59,454 nucleotides of DNA from positions 1 to 59,454 of the forward strand of contig CACZZZ010000015.1 of NCBI GenBank assembly GCA_902785825.1, in the 5' to 3' direction. The notes beneath the pieces are model-generated. The model was not told the DNA's origin, ran no database searches, and saw only the letters and a list, made by a program, of their open reading frames with translations. The DNA is from an uncultured Bacteroidia bacterium. GTDB taxonomy: Bacteria > Bacteroidota > Bacteroidia > Bacteroidales > UBA932. This document shows positions 9,801-17,839 of this stretch, piece after piece; position 1 is the stretch's first letter, and each line of letters begins with the position of its first letter. The translations under genes and the position numbers were made by a program.

Positions 9801-10064
9801 AAGAACATTGCTGAGGTTTTCGTAAACGGTGAGAGTGCCGGAGTCCTCTGGAAGGCTCCTTTCAGGACAGAAGACATCTCCGGATTCCTGAAGCCTGGTA
9901 AAAACTCACTTCAGATCAAGGTGACCAATCTTTGGCGTAACCGCATGATAGGGGATGTCCAGCCTGGTGAGAGCCGTCCTGTCACTGCAATACGGCGATT
10001 CTATAAAGCGGGAGATTCCCTCTTGCCCTCAGGCCTCATGGGCCCTGTAGTGATCACTCGGTGA
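6837..10064 (+). CDS. Large secreted glycosidase related to GH106 alpha-L-rhamnosidases
   Basis: A 1075-residue protein with a signal peptide (about 1-21). It opens with the family signature WWHWMDGNVSREGIRKDL and GIGGVHQFDAGG in the catalytic barrel region. It ends with a beta-sandwich, galactose-binding-like domain (IFIDLGSVKNIAEVFVNG ... LKPGKNSLQIKVTNLWRNR) typical of GH2/GH106 architectures. GH106 enzymes remove terminal alpha-L-rhamnose from rhamnogalacturonan and related glycans. Near residues 902-916 it carries a low-complexity stretch (SCHPERGEGSGGEGS) encoded by an inserted dispersed repeat at 9542-9584; the frame survives. The gene ends tail-to-tail with tamB, overlapping by 11 bases. 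Substrate is inferred from family only. Confidence 0.85.
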   Translation: MRLLPAFFSILLAMIPLSGHGQEVVDIFNNIPNQYKPQVWWHWMDGNVSREGIRKDLEWMRRSGIGGVHQFDAGGINMPRAAKVKLSYLSEGWKDAFGYAVSLADSFGMDVTIASAPGWSSTGGTWVTPADAVKKLEWRSVDVDGGNVDVSLPDLYRVTGPYQDFFQGNDRVEIKPYGEDLFVLAVRRSPSDRSMEEMGAEVEVSDTLITVKLNRKYSIKSFTLKSMSMGGRPREGEPDWRNILECSDDGVSWKEIHKVSPSRLPYMTEDINPVKARWFRVRGEKLESLDLFTVRRVNHSEELGGFSNVPDFNRFHIPSKKGFFARRDFVKREDVLDLTGKMTPEGRLSCSLPKGRWRVYRFGWSITGKVNHPASPEATGLEVDKLDKEAWMRYFHHYLDLYKEVSGNQLGAKGIRYLLTDSYEAGSFTWTPCLVREFKNRRGYDPLPWLPVLAGEVIDGPEESEGFLWDWRKTLGELFSENYQRIKDLVDEYGLAGNYCETHEGGRAYVGDGMDPKLSASIPMAAIWMENTPTGSSVPSAVADIRESASAAHISGSGVVAAESFSVNGDEGRAYTYCPENMKYVADVALSAGVNRFVIHESASQPNDAYLPGLQLFRYGQWFHRNETWGEYAWVLMDYLGRSSALMRQGIPVADILLYYGEDSNVTSLYGGGTFSSLPQVPAGYEYDFANPTVLKSYLQPTASQPLPGGAETLLESVGGTSYKVLWLDGNVRTMSLDMLLKIKEYADAGVRICGPAPERPAGLNADKKAFRRIVKDIWESGRENVDGSLDAALEGIAPDCVAEFDGVPASTEEFRYVHRSMEDGTQIYWVRNFSGKDAAARISFRDAGPHAALFNPENGKIFTLNTFQQDGRTLADLPMLSSDAFFVVFLPHPFPQPALPSCHPERGEGSGGEGSPLLTLPGPWKVSFNQKGGDRAEEIFPDLKSWTESGNPVVKYYSGTAIYNTTFVWESGTGAESDPIFIDLGSVKNIAEVFVNGESAGVLWKAPFRTEDISGFLKPGKNSLQIKVTNLWRNRMIGDVQPGESRPVTAIRRFYKAGDSLLPSGLMGPVVITR
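9542..9584 (+). repeat. REP-like dispersed repeat inside the GH106-type gene
   Basis: A copy of the 28-bp element with one variant block (CTGTCATCCTGAGCGCGGCG...AAGGATCT), followed by a partial second copy of its 3' end (GCGAAGGATCT, 9574-9584). It lies in the linker before the C-terminal beta-sandwich and adds a short Gly/Ser/Glu stretch without breaking the frame. Confidence 0.8.
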
Positions 10065-13000
10065 TAGATATCCTGTTGAATTCCTTCTCCGGAACTGGCG
10101 CGTTGGCCCTTTCCTGACGTTTCTTACGGCTTGTGAAGATGCTCCTGGCGAGCTCTCTGAAGGTGCTGAACTCCTTTTGGTAAGTCACACCGACTCCATT
10201 CCTTTGGTAGTTGTCCAGGAAGTTGGTGTAGTCGTCGGCTGAGTGGGAGAAGAGTTTCAGCCTGACCTGGCCTGGCTTGTCGAGTTTTATCTCGATGTCA
10301 AGGTCTCCGACGACATCCCCCTGGGACGAGTTGCCGTATTCCCTGTTGCCGACATTTCCGTTCACAATTACCCTGTTGTTGAACAATTGGGTGGACACGG
10401 CGACGTCGAAGATGTTCGAGCCGCTTTGGCTGGACTGATAATTCAAGCCGAAGTCTAATGGTATGTCCAGTTTCTGCAGGATATTATTAAGCTGCCCGGC
10501 CATGATCTCCGCCAGGTTCGTGTAGAGGTTCGAGGTGTTGTTGACGATTCCGGACTGCTCTTCCGGCATGAATCCTCCAGAGATCAGCAGGGCAAGGAAC
10601 TGCCGCTGCACTTTATCCTCTGTGTTGAGGGCGCTCTCCACATTTGCCTTGGTGGTGGGGTCGATGTCCGGTACATCGATCGAGAACGTCAGCTGTGGCT
10701 CCCGCAGCTTTCCTGAGATCCCGATCCCGCAATTCACTGTCCTCCTGCTCGACACGGAGGCGGTGTCAGCTATCAAAGTGGCGATAGAGGCTTTTGTGGT
10801 ATAGACTCCGTCGATGTCCAGGTCGCTGTCCATCACGTCCCCGTTGAACCTTATGGAACTTCCCTGCGACAGGGTGAAGTCTTTCTGGGTGATGTCGAGC
10901 GCGTTGAAATGGAATTTACCGGAGGCGAGAGTGTATTCGCCATTGATGGTGAACACATCCGCGGCGGGACGTACAATTATGTCTATATTCCCTTGACCTC
11001 GTCCGTTGAGGGCGTTCCCGGAGAGCCGGTCGATCTCGACGTATGCCTCGGTCCTCTCGTTGGCGGCTATACTTAGGTGGATGCCGAAATCGTTCTCTTT
11101 CTTGCTCTCCGACACGAGCCTGTTCATCATCACGTCATAAGGATCGATGTAAATCTCTTTCTCAGGCTCCTTGAAAGTGAGCAGGTTGGTGTTGGCGTCT
11201 GATGAGGCGTTGTCTATGGGAATATGGATAGATCCGTTTTTGTCGGTCCGAGCGTTCACGTCGAGCCGTATCGCATTGAAAGGTCCTTTGATAGAGACAT
11301 TTCCGGTCGCGAAAACATTGCCGTAGATGGCCTCTCCGGAAGCTGGGGACATATTTATGGCTTCCATCCGGTTCATCCTTATTCCGGTGTCCATCCTGAT
11401 GTTCTTGAGATGATCGAACAGGATGCCTCCAGAGATGGTTCCGGTGCCGTCAAACCTGTCCCTGACCGCGATACCGTCCAGATGGAGCCCGCCGTTGTCA
11501 ATGATGAACGGGCCGTTCGCGTAGTACGGCACATTAGTGTAGGCGACCTTGAGCATCACGTCGTCGAACCTGGTTCCTTCCCCGGAGAGGAACAAGTTGT
11601 CCGTCTTTCCGTGGATCCTCACTTTTCCGCTCACATGTCCGTCGGTCTCGCTGAAAACAGACGACAGTACCGGAGCGATGTAACCGGCTTCCAAGTTCTT
11701 CAGGTCGGCGACAATGTCCAGCGTCTTGTCATTCATGCCATAGAAGCCGTTGATATCGAAGGTCTTGGCTCCGTTGAGGACATTGTTGGCCAATATGTCC
11801 AAGATCCCGTCACCGACCATTCCGCAGTCGATTCTCATGGCTCCGGCGTCAATTCCACCTACTTTCACCGAGTCACACTGAAGAGCGACCGAAAGACCTG
11901 CGTTGCTTTCCCAAGGGGTGGAAAGGGTGGAGCGTCCCGTGGCGAGTCCCGCGATTCCGTAGTCTTGTCCAAGCAGGATGTTGGCTATGGCCATGTCGAA
12001 TTTAACCAGATTCACTTCCAAGGTGTCCGGTCTTGTCTTCGAATATCCTCCGTCCACCTTGATGGATTGGCCTCCGCATGCGGCAGAGAGGTTGTCTATG
12101 GTCCAATCTTTTCCAATGAGGTTGATGTCGGACTGGGAAATCAGCCACTCCTGGTCGTTGATCCACAGGCTGGACGGGAGGGTGTGACCATGGATCATGA
12201 GCTCTCCTTTCGGGGACCTTTCCAGCTCACTCGAAAGGTAGATCTCTCCCTTGTCCGCGAAATCGCCCTTGTTGTCGAACGAATATCCGAACCCCACGTG
12301 ATTCTCGCTGGCGAAGACTGAAAGATGGTCGTTTTTGAATAGAAGACCGCCAAGGGCGAGTTCGGAACCTGTCATCGCCCCGTTCAGGCTGCCTCCCTTA
12401 TTGTCGAAAGCCAGATCTATGTTGCGCAGGTAATTCTTGCCGAGAGCTATCCTGGAGGACTTGACGGAGGCTTTCACCTCTCCTTGATCTGAAACCGTGA
12501 GCCGAACACGGGAACTGTCGGCGATGTAAAGTCCAGGCATGGCGAACGACAGCACGTCGCGGATGTCATGGATGTCAAGTCTCACATCGTACATGTCGGA
12601 CTGCCAAGTCTTGACCGTGTCTTTGCAAAGGACTGGAAGCTCTTTAAGCAGAGTGAGTTCCCTTAAGTCCCTGACGATTTTGGTGATAGGCTTGGTCCCG
12701 ACATAGGACCCGTTGGCGAAATCGGCGTCGAGATTGACCCTGTGTCTCCCGTTACCGGAGTGGGAGGCTATCGTTATGTCCCCGACATCATATTTCCCAA
12801 GAGAATTCTCCAGCCCGAGATCCATTATGTCGAGGTCTCCGATAATGTCTCCGCTGTTGACGGTCATGTAGTTGGCGTTGACTCTTCCCGCTACTTTGGA
12901 GACGCCCCTCTTGTCCAGCCCAAGGGCCTGGAGGTCAGCGTAGCCGATGTCCGCGTAGAACTTGTAAAGGCCGTTGCTTGTCTTGTCGGAGAGGGTGAAT

Positions 13001-14562
13001 ATTCCCTGGAACAGGAAGTTGAGGTTGGGATCATTGCAGATCAGGCGACCGTCGAAAGCCTTGTCGGAGAAAGTTCCGGCGGCCATGATATTCGAGTACT
13101 CATATTCCAGCGCCTGTAATTTGTCGATGAAGAGGGAATCTATCTTTAGATTGATCCCTCCCTTCCCGAGGGAAGCGTCCATCGCTCCGCGCATGGTCAA
13201 GTCACCGATCTTGTCGGTCCCGACTATCCTTCCGATGTCCAAGGCGTTGGTCGCGATCGCTCCTGAGAATCTCCTGACCCCGCCTCTTTTGATCAGGTCG
13301 TGAAGTCGGATGTCCGTGCTCAGCGCACCATTACTCTCGGATCCGGCTTTGCCTTTGACATTCAGGTTGTTAAGGGTTCCTTTCACATGTCCTTCGAATC
13401 CCAGCCTGTCGCCGGGCGCGTATTTCCCGAGCGCAAGCTTCGCTGAAGGGGCGAATCCGTTAACGAATTTTCCGAGTCCTTCCGAGGTGAAAGAGAGGTT
13501 ATCAACCCTGAAATCGAACACGGTGTTGTCGATCTCGGGCAGTCCTGAAAGCCGCCCCTCGGCATATCCCTTGACTCCGCTCCCGGACTCTGTGAAGTCG
13601 ATGCGGTCGATCCTTAGGTCGCTCACTGGCCCGTCCACGTCGGCTTTGTGGATGTCGAAACTGACGGACATGTCTTTGAGCGCCGGGGCGAAATACGAGA
13701 GACTCTTGAAATTCACCTTGCTGGGCCGGACATCTCCGGTGATCCTCACCTTGTCGATGAAATTGTCGAAAGAATCGATCCCTTCGTAGCTCATCGCGAA
13801 TTCCTTCATCTTTATGTCAGACCAGCTGTCCTTCAACTTCAAGTCCTCAATGAGGGTCCGGCCACCTCCGACCGTGGTGTTTCCGGACAGGGAAGTGATG
13901 TGGTAGCCGCTTTTCTCGGTCGCTTCAAGCTCATCCACAATGCCTTTCATGTATCCGCCGGCGAGACTTAAATCATGAGCCTCAAGCCTTTTGACCGTCA
14001 CGTCCATGTCCGCCCAGTCGATCCCATATTGTTTGGCTGGATGCTCACGCCTCAGGTTGATATACCTGAAACGGAACCCTTCCACCTGTACTTTGGAGGC
14101 GTCAAACAATTCACCCATCTCTTTTTCGGGCTTAGGTTCCTTGCCGGAAGGCGGGAAGACACGTTTGAGATTGCTCCCTCCCGGTTCAGAGACAAATGTG
14201 AATGCTCCGTCGGTGACTGAAACTCTTCCAAGATGGAGACCCTCATTTTTGAAAAGACCTTTCAAAGAGAAGGAGGCTGTGACTGAGCCGGCTTTGGCGA
14301 CTGTGTCCAGGACTTCTCCGTAAGAGGTGGTGAGGGGATTATCGTCTATTAAGCGGAAATCTTTGAGTATTATCGTGTTGAAAGGTTTGAGATGGACGGA
14401 AGAAAACTCGATCTTCCCACCGAGCTTGCTCTCGAGGACAGACACAACCCTCTTGGTCAGAAATGTCTGCACGCCCGGGATCTGGAAAATTATCCAAGCG
14501 GCGGCCAGAATGACCGTCATAGCCACGATAATATTCCGCAATATCTTGAGTGCCTTTCTCAC
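10054..14562 (-). CDS. tamB: Translocation and assembly module protein TamB (DUF490)
   Basis: A 1502-residue AsmA/TamB-like protein. An N-terminal transmembrane anchor (about 8-28) is followed by more than 1,300 residues of repetitive beta-strand sequence expected to form a long lipid-carrying groove across the periplasm. The conserved DUF490 C-terminal domain has the usual 'FNGDVMDSDLDIDGVYTT', 'GISGKLREPQLTFSI' and 'GLNYQSSQSGSN' type segments. It helps lipid transport or outer-membrane protein assembly. The start is GTG at 14562, only seven bases from a -7-like element at 14569-14576, so the mRNA may be leaderless or the true start may be ATG 14520. It is divergent from tsaD. Confidence 0.93.
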   Translation of the reverse strand: MRKALKILRNIIVAMTVILAAAWIIFQIPGVQTFLTKRVVSVLESKLGGKIEFSSVHLKPFNTIILKDFRLIDDNPLTTSYGEVLDTVAKAGSVTASFSLKGLFKNEGLHLGRVSVTDGAFTFVSEPGGSNLKRVFPPSGKEPKPEKEMGELFDASKVQVEGFRFRYINLRREHPAKQYGIDWADMDVTVKRLEAHDLSLAGGYMKGIVDELEATEKSGYHITSLSGNTTVGGGRTLIEDLKLKDSWSDIKMKEFAMSYEGIDSFDNFIDKVRITGDVRPSKVNFKSLSYFAPALKDMSVSFDIHKADVDGPVSDLRIDRIDFTESGSGVKGYAEGRLSGLPEIDNTVFDFRVDNLSFTSEGLGKFVNGFAPSAKLALGKYAPGDRLGFEGHVKGTLNNLNVKGKAGSESNGALSTDIRLHDLIKRGGVRRFSGAIATNALDIGRIVGTDKIGDLTMRGAMDASLGKGGINLKIDSLFIDKLQALEYEYSNIMAAGTFSDKAFDGRLICNDPNLNFLFQGIFTLSDKTSNGLYKFYADIGYADLQALGLDKRGVSKVAGRVNANYMTVNSGDIIGDLDIMDLGLENSLGKYDVGDITIASHSGNGRHRVNLDADFANGSYVGTKPITKIVRDLRELTLLKELPVLCKDTVKTWQSDMYDVRLDIHDIRDVLSFAMPGLYIADSSRVRLTVSDQGEVKASVKSSRIALGKNYLRNIDLAFDNKGGSLNGAMTGSELALGGLLFKNDHLSVFASENHVGFGYSFDNKGDFADKGEIYLSSELERSPKGELMIHGHTLPSSLWINDQEWLISQSDINLIGKDWTIDNLSAACGGQSIKVDGGYSKTRPDTLEVNLVKFDMAIANILLGQDYGIAGLATGRSTLSTPWESNAGLSVALQCDSVKVGGIDAGAMRIDCGMVGDGILDILANNVLNGAKTFDINGFYGMNDKTLDIVADLKNLEAGYIAPVLSSVFSETDGHVSGKVRIHGKTDNLFLSGEGTRFDDVMLKVAYTNVPYYANGPFIIDNGGLHLDGIAVRDRFDGTGTISGGILFDHLKNIRMDTGIRMNRMEAINMSPASGEAIYGNVFATGNVSIKGPFNAIRLDVNARTDKNGSIHIPIDNASSDANTNLLTFKEPEKEIYIDPYDVMMNRLVSESKKENDFGIHLSIAANERTEAYVEIDRLSGNALNGRGQGNIDIIVRPAADVFTINGEYTLASGKFHFNALDITQKDFTLSQGSSIRFNGDVMDSDLDIDGVYTTKASIATLIADTASVSSRRTVNCGIGISGKLREPQLTFSIDVPDIDPTTKANVESALNTEDKVQRQFLALLISGGFMPEEQSGIVNNTSNLYTNLAEIMAGQLNNILQKLDIPLDFGLNYQSSQSGSNIFDVAVSTQLFNNRVIVNGNVGNREYGNSSQGDVVGDLDIEIKLDKPGQVRLKLFSHSADDYTNFLDNYQRNGVGVTYQKEFSTFRELARSIFTSRKKRQERANAPVPEKEFNRISITE

Positions 14563-14568
14563 AATCTA

Positions 14569-14576
14569 CAAATATA
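14569..14576 (-). promoter_or_regulatory. -7 element upstream of tamB
   Basis: The minus strand reads TATATTTG, an exact TAnnTTTG match, seven bases before the GTG start of tamB. If used, it would leave almost no leader. Confidence 0.5.
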
Positions 14577-14600
14577 CCAAATTACTTCAAAAACTTTCAT

Positions 14601-14608
14601 TAACTTCG
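14601..14608 (+). promoter_or_regulatory. -7 element upstream of tsaD
   Basis: TAACTTCG matches the TAnnTTCG variant and lies 26 bases before the chosen ATG at 14634. It is divergent from the tamB promoter. It supports an operon tsaD - FAD dehydrogenase - umuD - umuC. Confidence 0.5.
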
Positions 14609-14633
14609 CGGTCAAATAAAGTCTTTGAATATT

Positions 14634-15656
14634 ATGGCGGATTTTATCCTGGGAATAGAGTCAAGTTGCGATGACACTTCGGCCGCTGTGTTGAGGGATG
14701 GGGTATTGCTTTCCAATGTGATAGCGAGCCAGCAGGTGCATAAGGATTTCGGGGGAGTCGTCCCTGAACTGGCTTCCAGGGCACATGAGAAAAACATTGT
14801 GCCGGTTGTGAGCCAGGCTCTCGATAAAGCCGGGATTAAAGCCTCTGATCTCACCGCCATAGCTTTCACCCGGGGCCCGGGTCTTCTCGGATCCCTGCTC
14901 GTCGGAACCTCCTTCGCGAAAGCCATGGGAATCGCCCTTGACATTCCGATAATTATGGTAAATCATCTTCAGGGCCATATTCTCGCTGGTTTCGTGGATC
15001 AGGAGGGCAAGGAGAACCGCCATCCTAAGTTCCCGTATCTCTGCTTGCTTGTGTCAGGGGGCAATTCTCAAATTGTACGGGTGGACAGCCCTTTGGAGTA
15101 CACGATTCTCGGCCAGACTATTGATGACGCTGTCGGAGAGGCCTTTGACAAGTGTTCCAAGATGATGGGGCTGGGTTATCCGGGCGGACCGGTCATCGAT
15201 CGCCTCGCCAAAGAAGGCGATCCGGACCGTTTCAAGTTCGCGAAGCCCCAGATTCCTGGATTGGACTACAGTTTCAGCGGGGTCAAGACTTCTTTGCTGT
15301 ATTTTGTCAGGGATGAAATCGCCAAGGATCCGGATTTTATTGAGAAAAACAAGGAAGACCTTTGCGCCAGTTTCCAGAAGACTTTGATAGACATTCTTTT
15401 GAGCAAACTGATCAAGGCCGCGAAACAGACCGGGATCAAGGAAGTGACGATAGGCGGCGGAGTGTCCGCCAACAGCGGCCTGAGGGCGCGGATAGAATCT
15501 GAAGGGAAGAAGAGGGGATGGAACACCTACCTTCCGGAGTTCAAGTTCACCACGGACAACGCGGCGATGATCGCGGTAGCCGGATGGTTCCGTCACAAGG
15601 CCGGGGAGAGGACGCCCCTGGATGTCGCTCCTGTTTCCAGAATCGCTGATTATTAA
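14634..15656 (+). CDS. tsaD: tRNA N6-adenosine threonylcarbamoyltransferase TsaD
   Basis: A 340-residue Kae1/TsaD enzyme of the ASKHA fold that transfers the threonylcarbamoyl group to A37 of ANN-decoding tRNAs. It begins ILGIESSCDDTS, has the metal-binding HLQGH motif (H111, H115), CLLVSGGNSQIV for nucleotide binding, and the GGGVSANSGLR loop. Length is normal for bacterial TsaD. I chose ATG 14634 over an upstream in-frame TTG (14625) because the family starts at this point. It is followed after 12 bases by the FAD-dependent dehydrogenase. Confidence 0.97.
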   Translation: MADFILGIESSCDDTSAAVLRDGVLLSNVIASQQVHKDFGGVVPELASRAHEKNIVPVVSQALDKAGIKASDLTAIAFTRGPGLLGSLLVGTSFAKAMGIALDIPIIMVNHLQGHILAGFVDQEGKENRHPKFPYLCLLVSGGNSQIVRVDSPLEYTILGQTIDDAVGEAFDKCSKMMGLGYPGGPVIDRLAKEGDPDRFKFAKPQIPGLDYSFSGVKTSLLYFVRDEIAKDPDFIEKNKEDLCASFQKTLIDILLSKLIKAAKQTGIKEVTIGGGVSANSGLRARIESEGKKRGWNTYLPEFKFTTDNAAMIAVAGWFRHKAGERTPLDVAPVSRIADY

Positions 15657-15668
15657 TAATTTAAGAAT

Positions 15669-17384
15669 ATGATAGAGTTTGAGATGACAGGCCGCGTCGG
15701 CCGTGACCTGCGCCCCGATGATGTGAGGATAGTGGCCGCGAGGGAAATGAACCTTCGCAGTAACGCCGTGATCAATGTGATTGACCCGACAAAGTCCTTC
15801 CAGCCGACTTTCCCCCATGCGGATGCCACCTGCGTGATAGCCCGGAGGTCTATTGACGCGAGGAACGATGTGATTTACCGCTATAAGATCGAGGGTTATA
15901 ACCATCGTTTCGAGTCATACGTCCCTTATGAGGTGGCTGAGTACCAGGACGTGTCGGAGGCGGAACCTGTGATTATCGTCGGAGCCGGTCCTGCGGGAAT
16001 GTTCGCCGCCTTGAAACTCCTGACCCTCGGTCTCAAACCGGTGATCCTGGAGAGGGGAAAGAACGTCCGTGACCGCAAGTTTGACATGGCGGCTCTCGTC
16101 CGGGAAGGTACTCTGAACCCTGATTCCAACTACTGTTATGGAGAGGGTGGCGCCGGGGCTTTTTCCGACGGCAAACTCTACACCCGTTCCTCCAAGAGGG
16201 GTGACATCAAGGAAGTCCTCCAGCAGTTTGTCAACTTCGGGGCCAATCCCCAGATCCTCATAGACGCTCACCCGCATATCGGTACGGATCGTCTCCCTAA
16301 GATTGTCGAGAATATCCGCCAGACGATCGAGTCAAAGGGAGGGGAATATCATTTCGGAACCAAGGTGACCGACATCACCAGCAAGAAAGACGGTACGATC
16401 GAGGTTAAGGCACTCGACAGCGAGCATCCCACGAAGACAACTGGGAAACCAAAGTCAGTCAAATACATAGCCAAGAAAGTGATCCTTGCCACAGGCCATT
16501 CGGCCAGGGATATCTACGAGATGCTTGACGCCAAGAAATGCCCACTTGAGCCTAAGGGGTTCGCGATGGGTGTGCGTGTCGAGCATTCGCAGGCTTTGAT
16601 CAACGAGGCCCGCTATCATGGCCAGTGGGAGCAGGGAATGCCCGCGGCCGAATATTCATTCGCCCAGCAGGTTGACGAGAGGGGAGTGTTCTCCTTCTGC
16701 ATGTGCCCGGGCGGTGTCCTGGTCCCTTCTGCGACCGAGCCTGAGACCATCGTGATGAACGGCATGTCCAACTCCGCCCGCAGCGGCAAGTTCGCCAATG
16801 CCGGAGTGGTGGTCCAGATCGAGCCGGACGACATCCCTGAGGAATATTCCGAAGCGGGCGCTTTCAAGGGACTTGACTTCCAGAAAGCGGTCGAGAGGAA
16901 GATGTGGGAATATGCCCACACCCGGTCAGAGAATCCGATGGCCGCGCCGGCGCAGAGGATGATCGACTTCTGCAACGGGGTCGTGTCTTCCGATCTTCCT
17001 GAGACCTCCTACAAGCCTGGCGTAGTGCCGGCTCCTCTCCATGAATTGCTGCCGGATTTCATCTCCTCAAGGCTCCAGAAGGCTTTTCCCGAGGTCAACA
17101 AGCACTCTATCAGAGGCTTCTTCACCAATGACGCCCTGCTTGTCGGGGTCGAGTCAAGGACTTCTTCCCCTATTAGGATCGGCCGTAATCCCCGGACTTT
17201 TGAATCCGATTCTTTCCCGGGATTGCTGCCTTGCGGTGAGGGTGCCGGATATTCGGGAGGCATAGTCTCCTCTGCTATTGACGGCATCAACTGCGCCCTC
17301 GCTGCCGCCCGCTCCCTCGAAGGAATTCCCGGCGACGACCCTGTCATCCAGAGCGAAGCGAAGGATCTGTCACCAGAGGAATAG
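15669..17384 (+). CDS. FAD-dependent dehydrogenase (COG2509 type, function unknown)
   Basis: A 571-residue flavoprotein. The dinucleotide-binding motif VGAGPAGMFAA lies near residues 103-113, after an N-terminal roughly 90-residue domain typical of this family. Conserved segments include YGEGGAGAFSDGKL, ATGHSARDIYEML, GFAMGVRVEH and the C-terminal FAD-contacting GLLPCGEGAGYSGGIVSSAIDG. It resembles geranylgeranyl-reductase-like and HI0933-like oxidoreductases, but no substrate is established for the family. The last residues (VIQSEAKDLSPEE) are encoded by an inserted dispersed repeat (17341-17368), so the C-terminus differs from that of uninterrupted homologues. It lies two bases before umuD. 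Confidence 0.88.
   Translation: MIEFEMTGRVGRDLRPDDVRIVAAREMNLRSNAVINVIDPTKSFQPTFPHADATCVIARRSIDARNDVIYRYKIEGYNHRFESYVPYEVAEYQDVSEAEPVIIVGAGPAGMFAALKLLTLGLKPVILERGKNVRDRKFDMAALVREGTLNPDSNYCYGEGGAGAFSDGKLYTRSSKRGDIKEVLQQFVNFGANPQILIDAHPHIGTDRLPKIVENIRQTIESKGGEYHFGTKVTDITSKKDGTIEVKALDSEHPTKTTGKPKSVKYIAKKVILATGHSARDIYEMLDAKKCPLEPKGFAMGVRVEHSQALINEARYHGQWEQGMPAAEYSFAQQVDERGVFSFCMCPGGVLVPSATEPETIVMNGMSNSARSGKFANAGVVVQIEPDDIPEEYSEAGAFKGLDFQKAVERKMWEYAHTRSENPMAAPAQRMIDFCNGVVSSDLPETSYKPGVVPAPLHELLPDFISSRLQKAFPEVNKHSIRGFFTNDALLVGVESRTSSPIRIGRNPRTFESDSFPGLLPCGEGAGYSGGIVSSAIDGINCALAAARSLEGIPGDDPVIQSEAKDLSPEE
17341..17368 (+). repeat. REP-like dispersed repeat at the 3' end of the FAD dehydrogenase gene
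   Basis: Near-perfect copy of the 28-bp element (one base differs: CATCCAGAG for CATCCTGAG). It is read in frame as VIQSEAKDL and supplies the end of the protein just before the stop codon at 17382-17384. Confidence 0.8.
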
Positions 17385-17386
17385 CC

Positions 17387-17839
17387 ATGTCCGACGACAA
17401 GCCCACCGTCCATGCCGGCTTCCCATCTCCGGCTCAGGACTACATGAACACCTTCATCGATCTCAACAAAGAGCTCGTCCAGCACCCCGCCGCTACTTTC
17501 TACGCGCGTGTGGAGGGAGATTCAATGGTTGATGCCGGAGTGGAAGAAGGGGATGTGCTTGTCGTGGACAAGTCGATAGAGCCGAGGGAGGGTGACATGG
17601 CCGTCTGTTTCATCGACGGAGAGTTTGCCCTGAAGTTCATATCGTTCGCCGATCCTGCCTCGACGCGATCCAAGAAGGCGTCGAAGCCCGGGGTGTCATA
17701 CGACATCCTGCCTCACAAGAAGATGTGGCTGCTACCCGCAAATGAAAAGTATCCTCCTATAGAAGTTACTGATTCAAATGACTTTACGGTCTGGGGAATA
17801 GTTACCTACGTCATCAAGAAAGTGTGTACGCGCTTGTAG
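17387..17839 (+). CDS. umuD: UmuD-like LexA-family (S24) auto-cleaving protein
   Basis: A 150-residue S24 peptidase. The nucleophile serine is in EGDSMVDAG (S46), the general-base lysine in FALKFIS (K83), and an Ala-Gly bond at residues 10-11 (VHAGFPSP) is in the position cut during UmuD processing. RecA-stimulated self-cleavage would give UmuD', which binds UmuC as DNA polymerase V. Its last 16 bases overlap the start of umuC, showing translational coupling. No SOS box is visible because the gene follows the FAD dehydrogenase by only two bases; regulation may come from further upstream. Confidence 0.9.
   Translation: MSDDKPTVHAGFPSPAQDYMNTFIDLNKELVQHPAATFYARVEGDSMVDAGVEEGDVLVVDKSIEPREGDMAVCFIDGEFALKFISFADPASTRSKKASKPGVSYDILPHKKMWLLPANEKYPPIEVTDSNDFTVWGIVTYVIKKVCTRL

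Noticed and set aside
11224..12321. Plus-strand open frame of 365 codons opposite tamB
   Set aside because: Antisense shadow of a conserved gene; composition is histidine/valine/arginine-rich and repetitive, with no promoter.
15054..15905. Minus-strand open frame of 283 codons over tsaD and the FAD dehydrogenase
   Set aside because: Shadow of two clear genes; crosses a gene boundary and has no recognisable domain.
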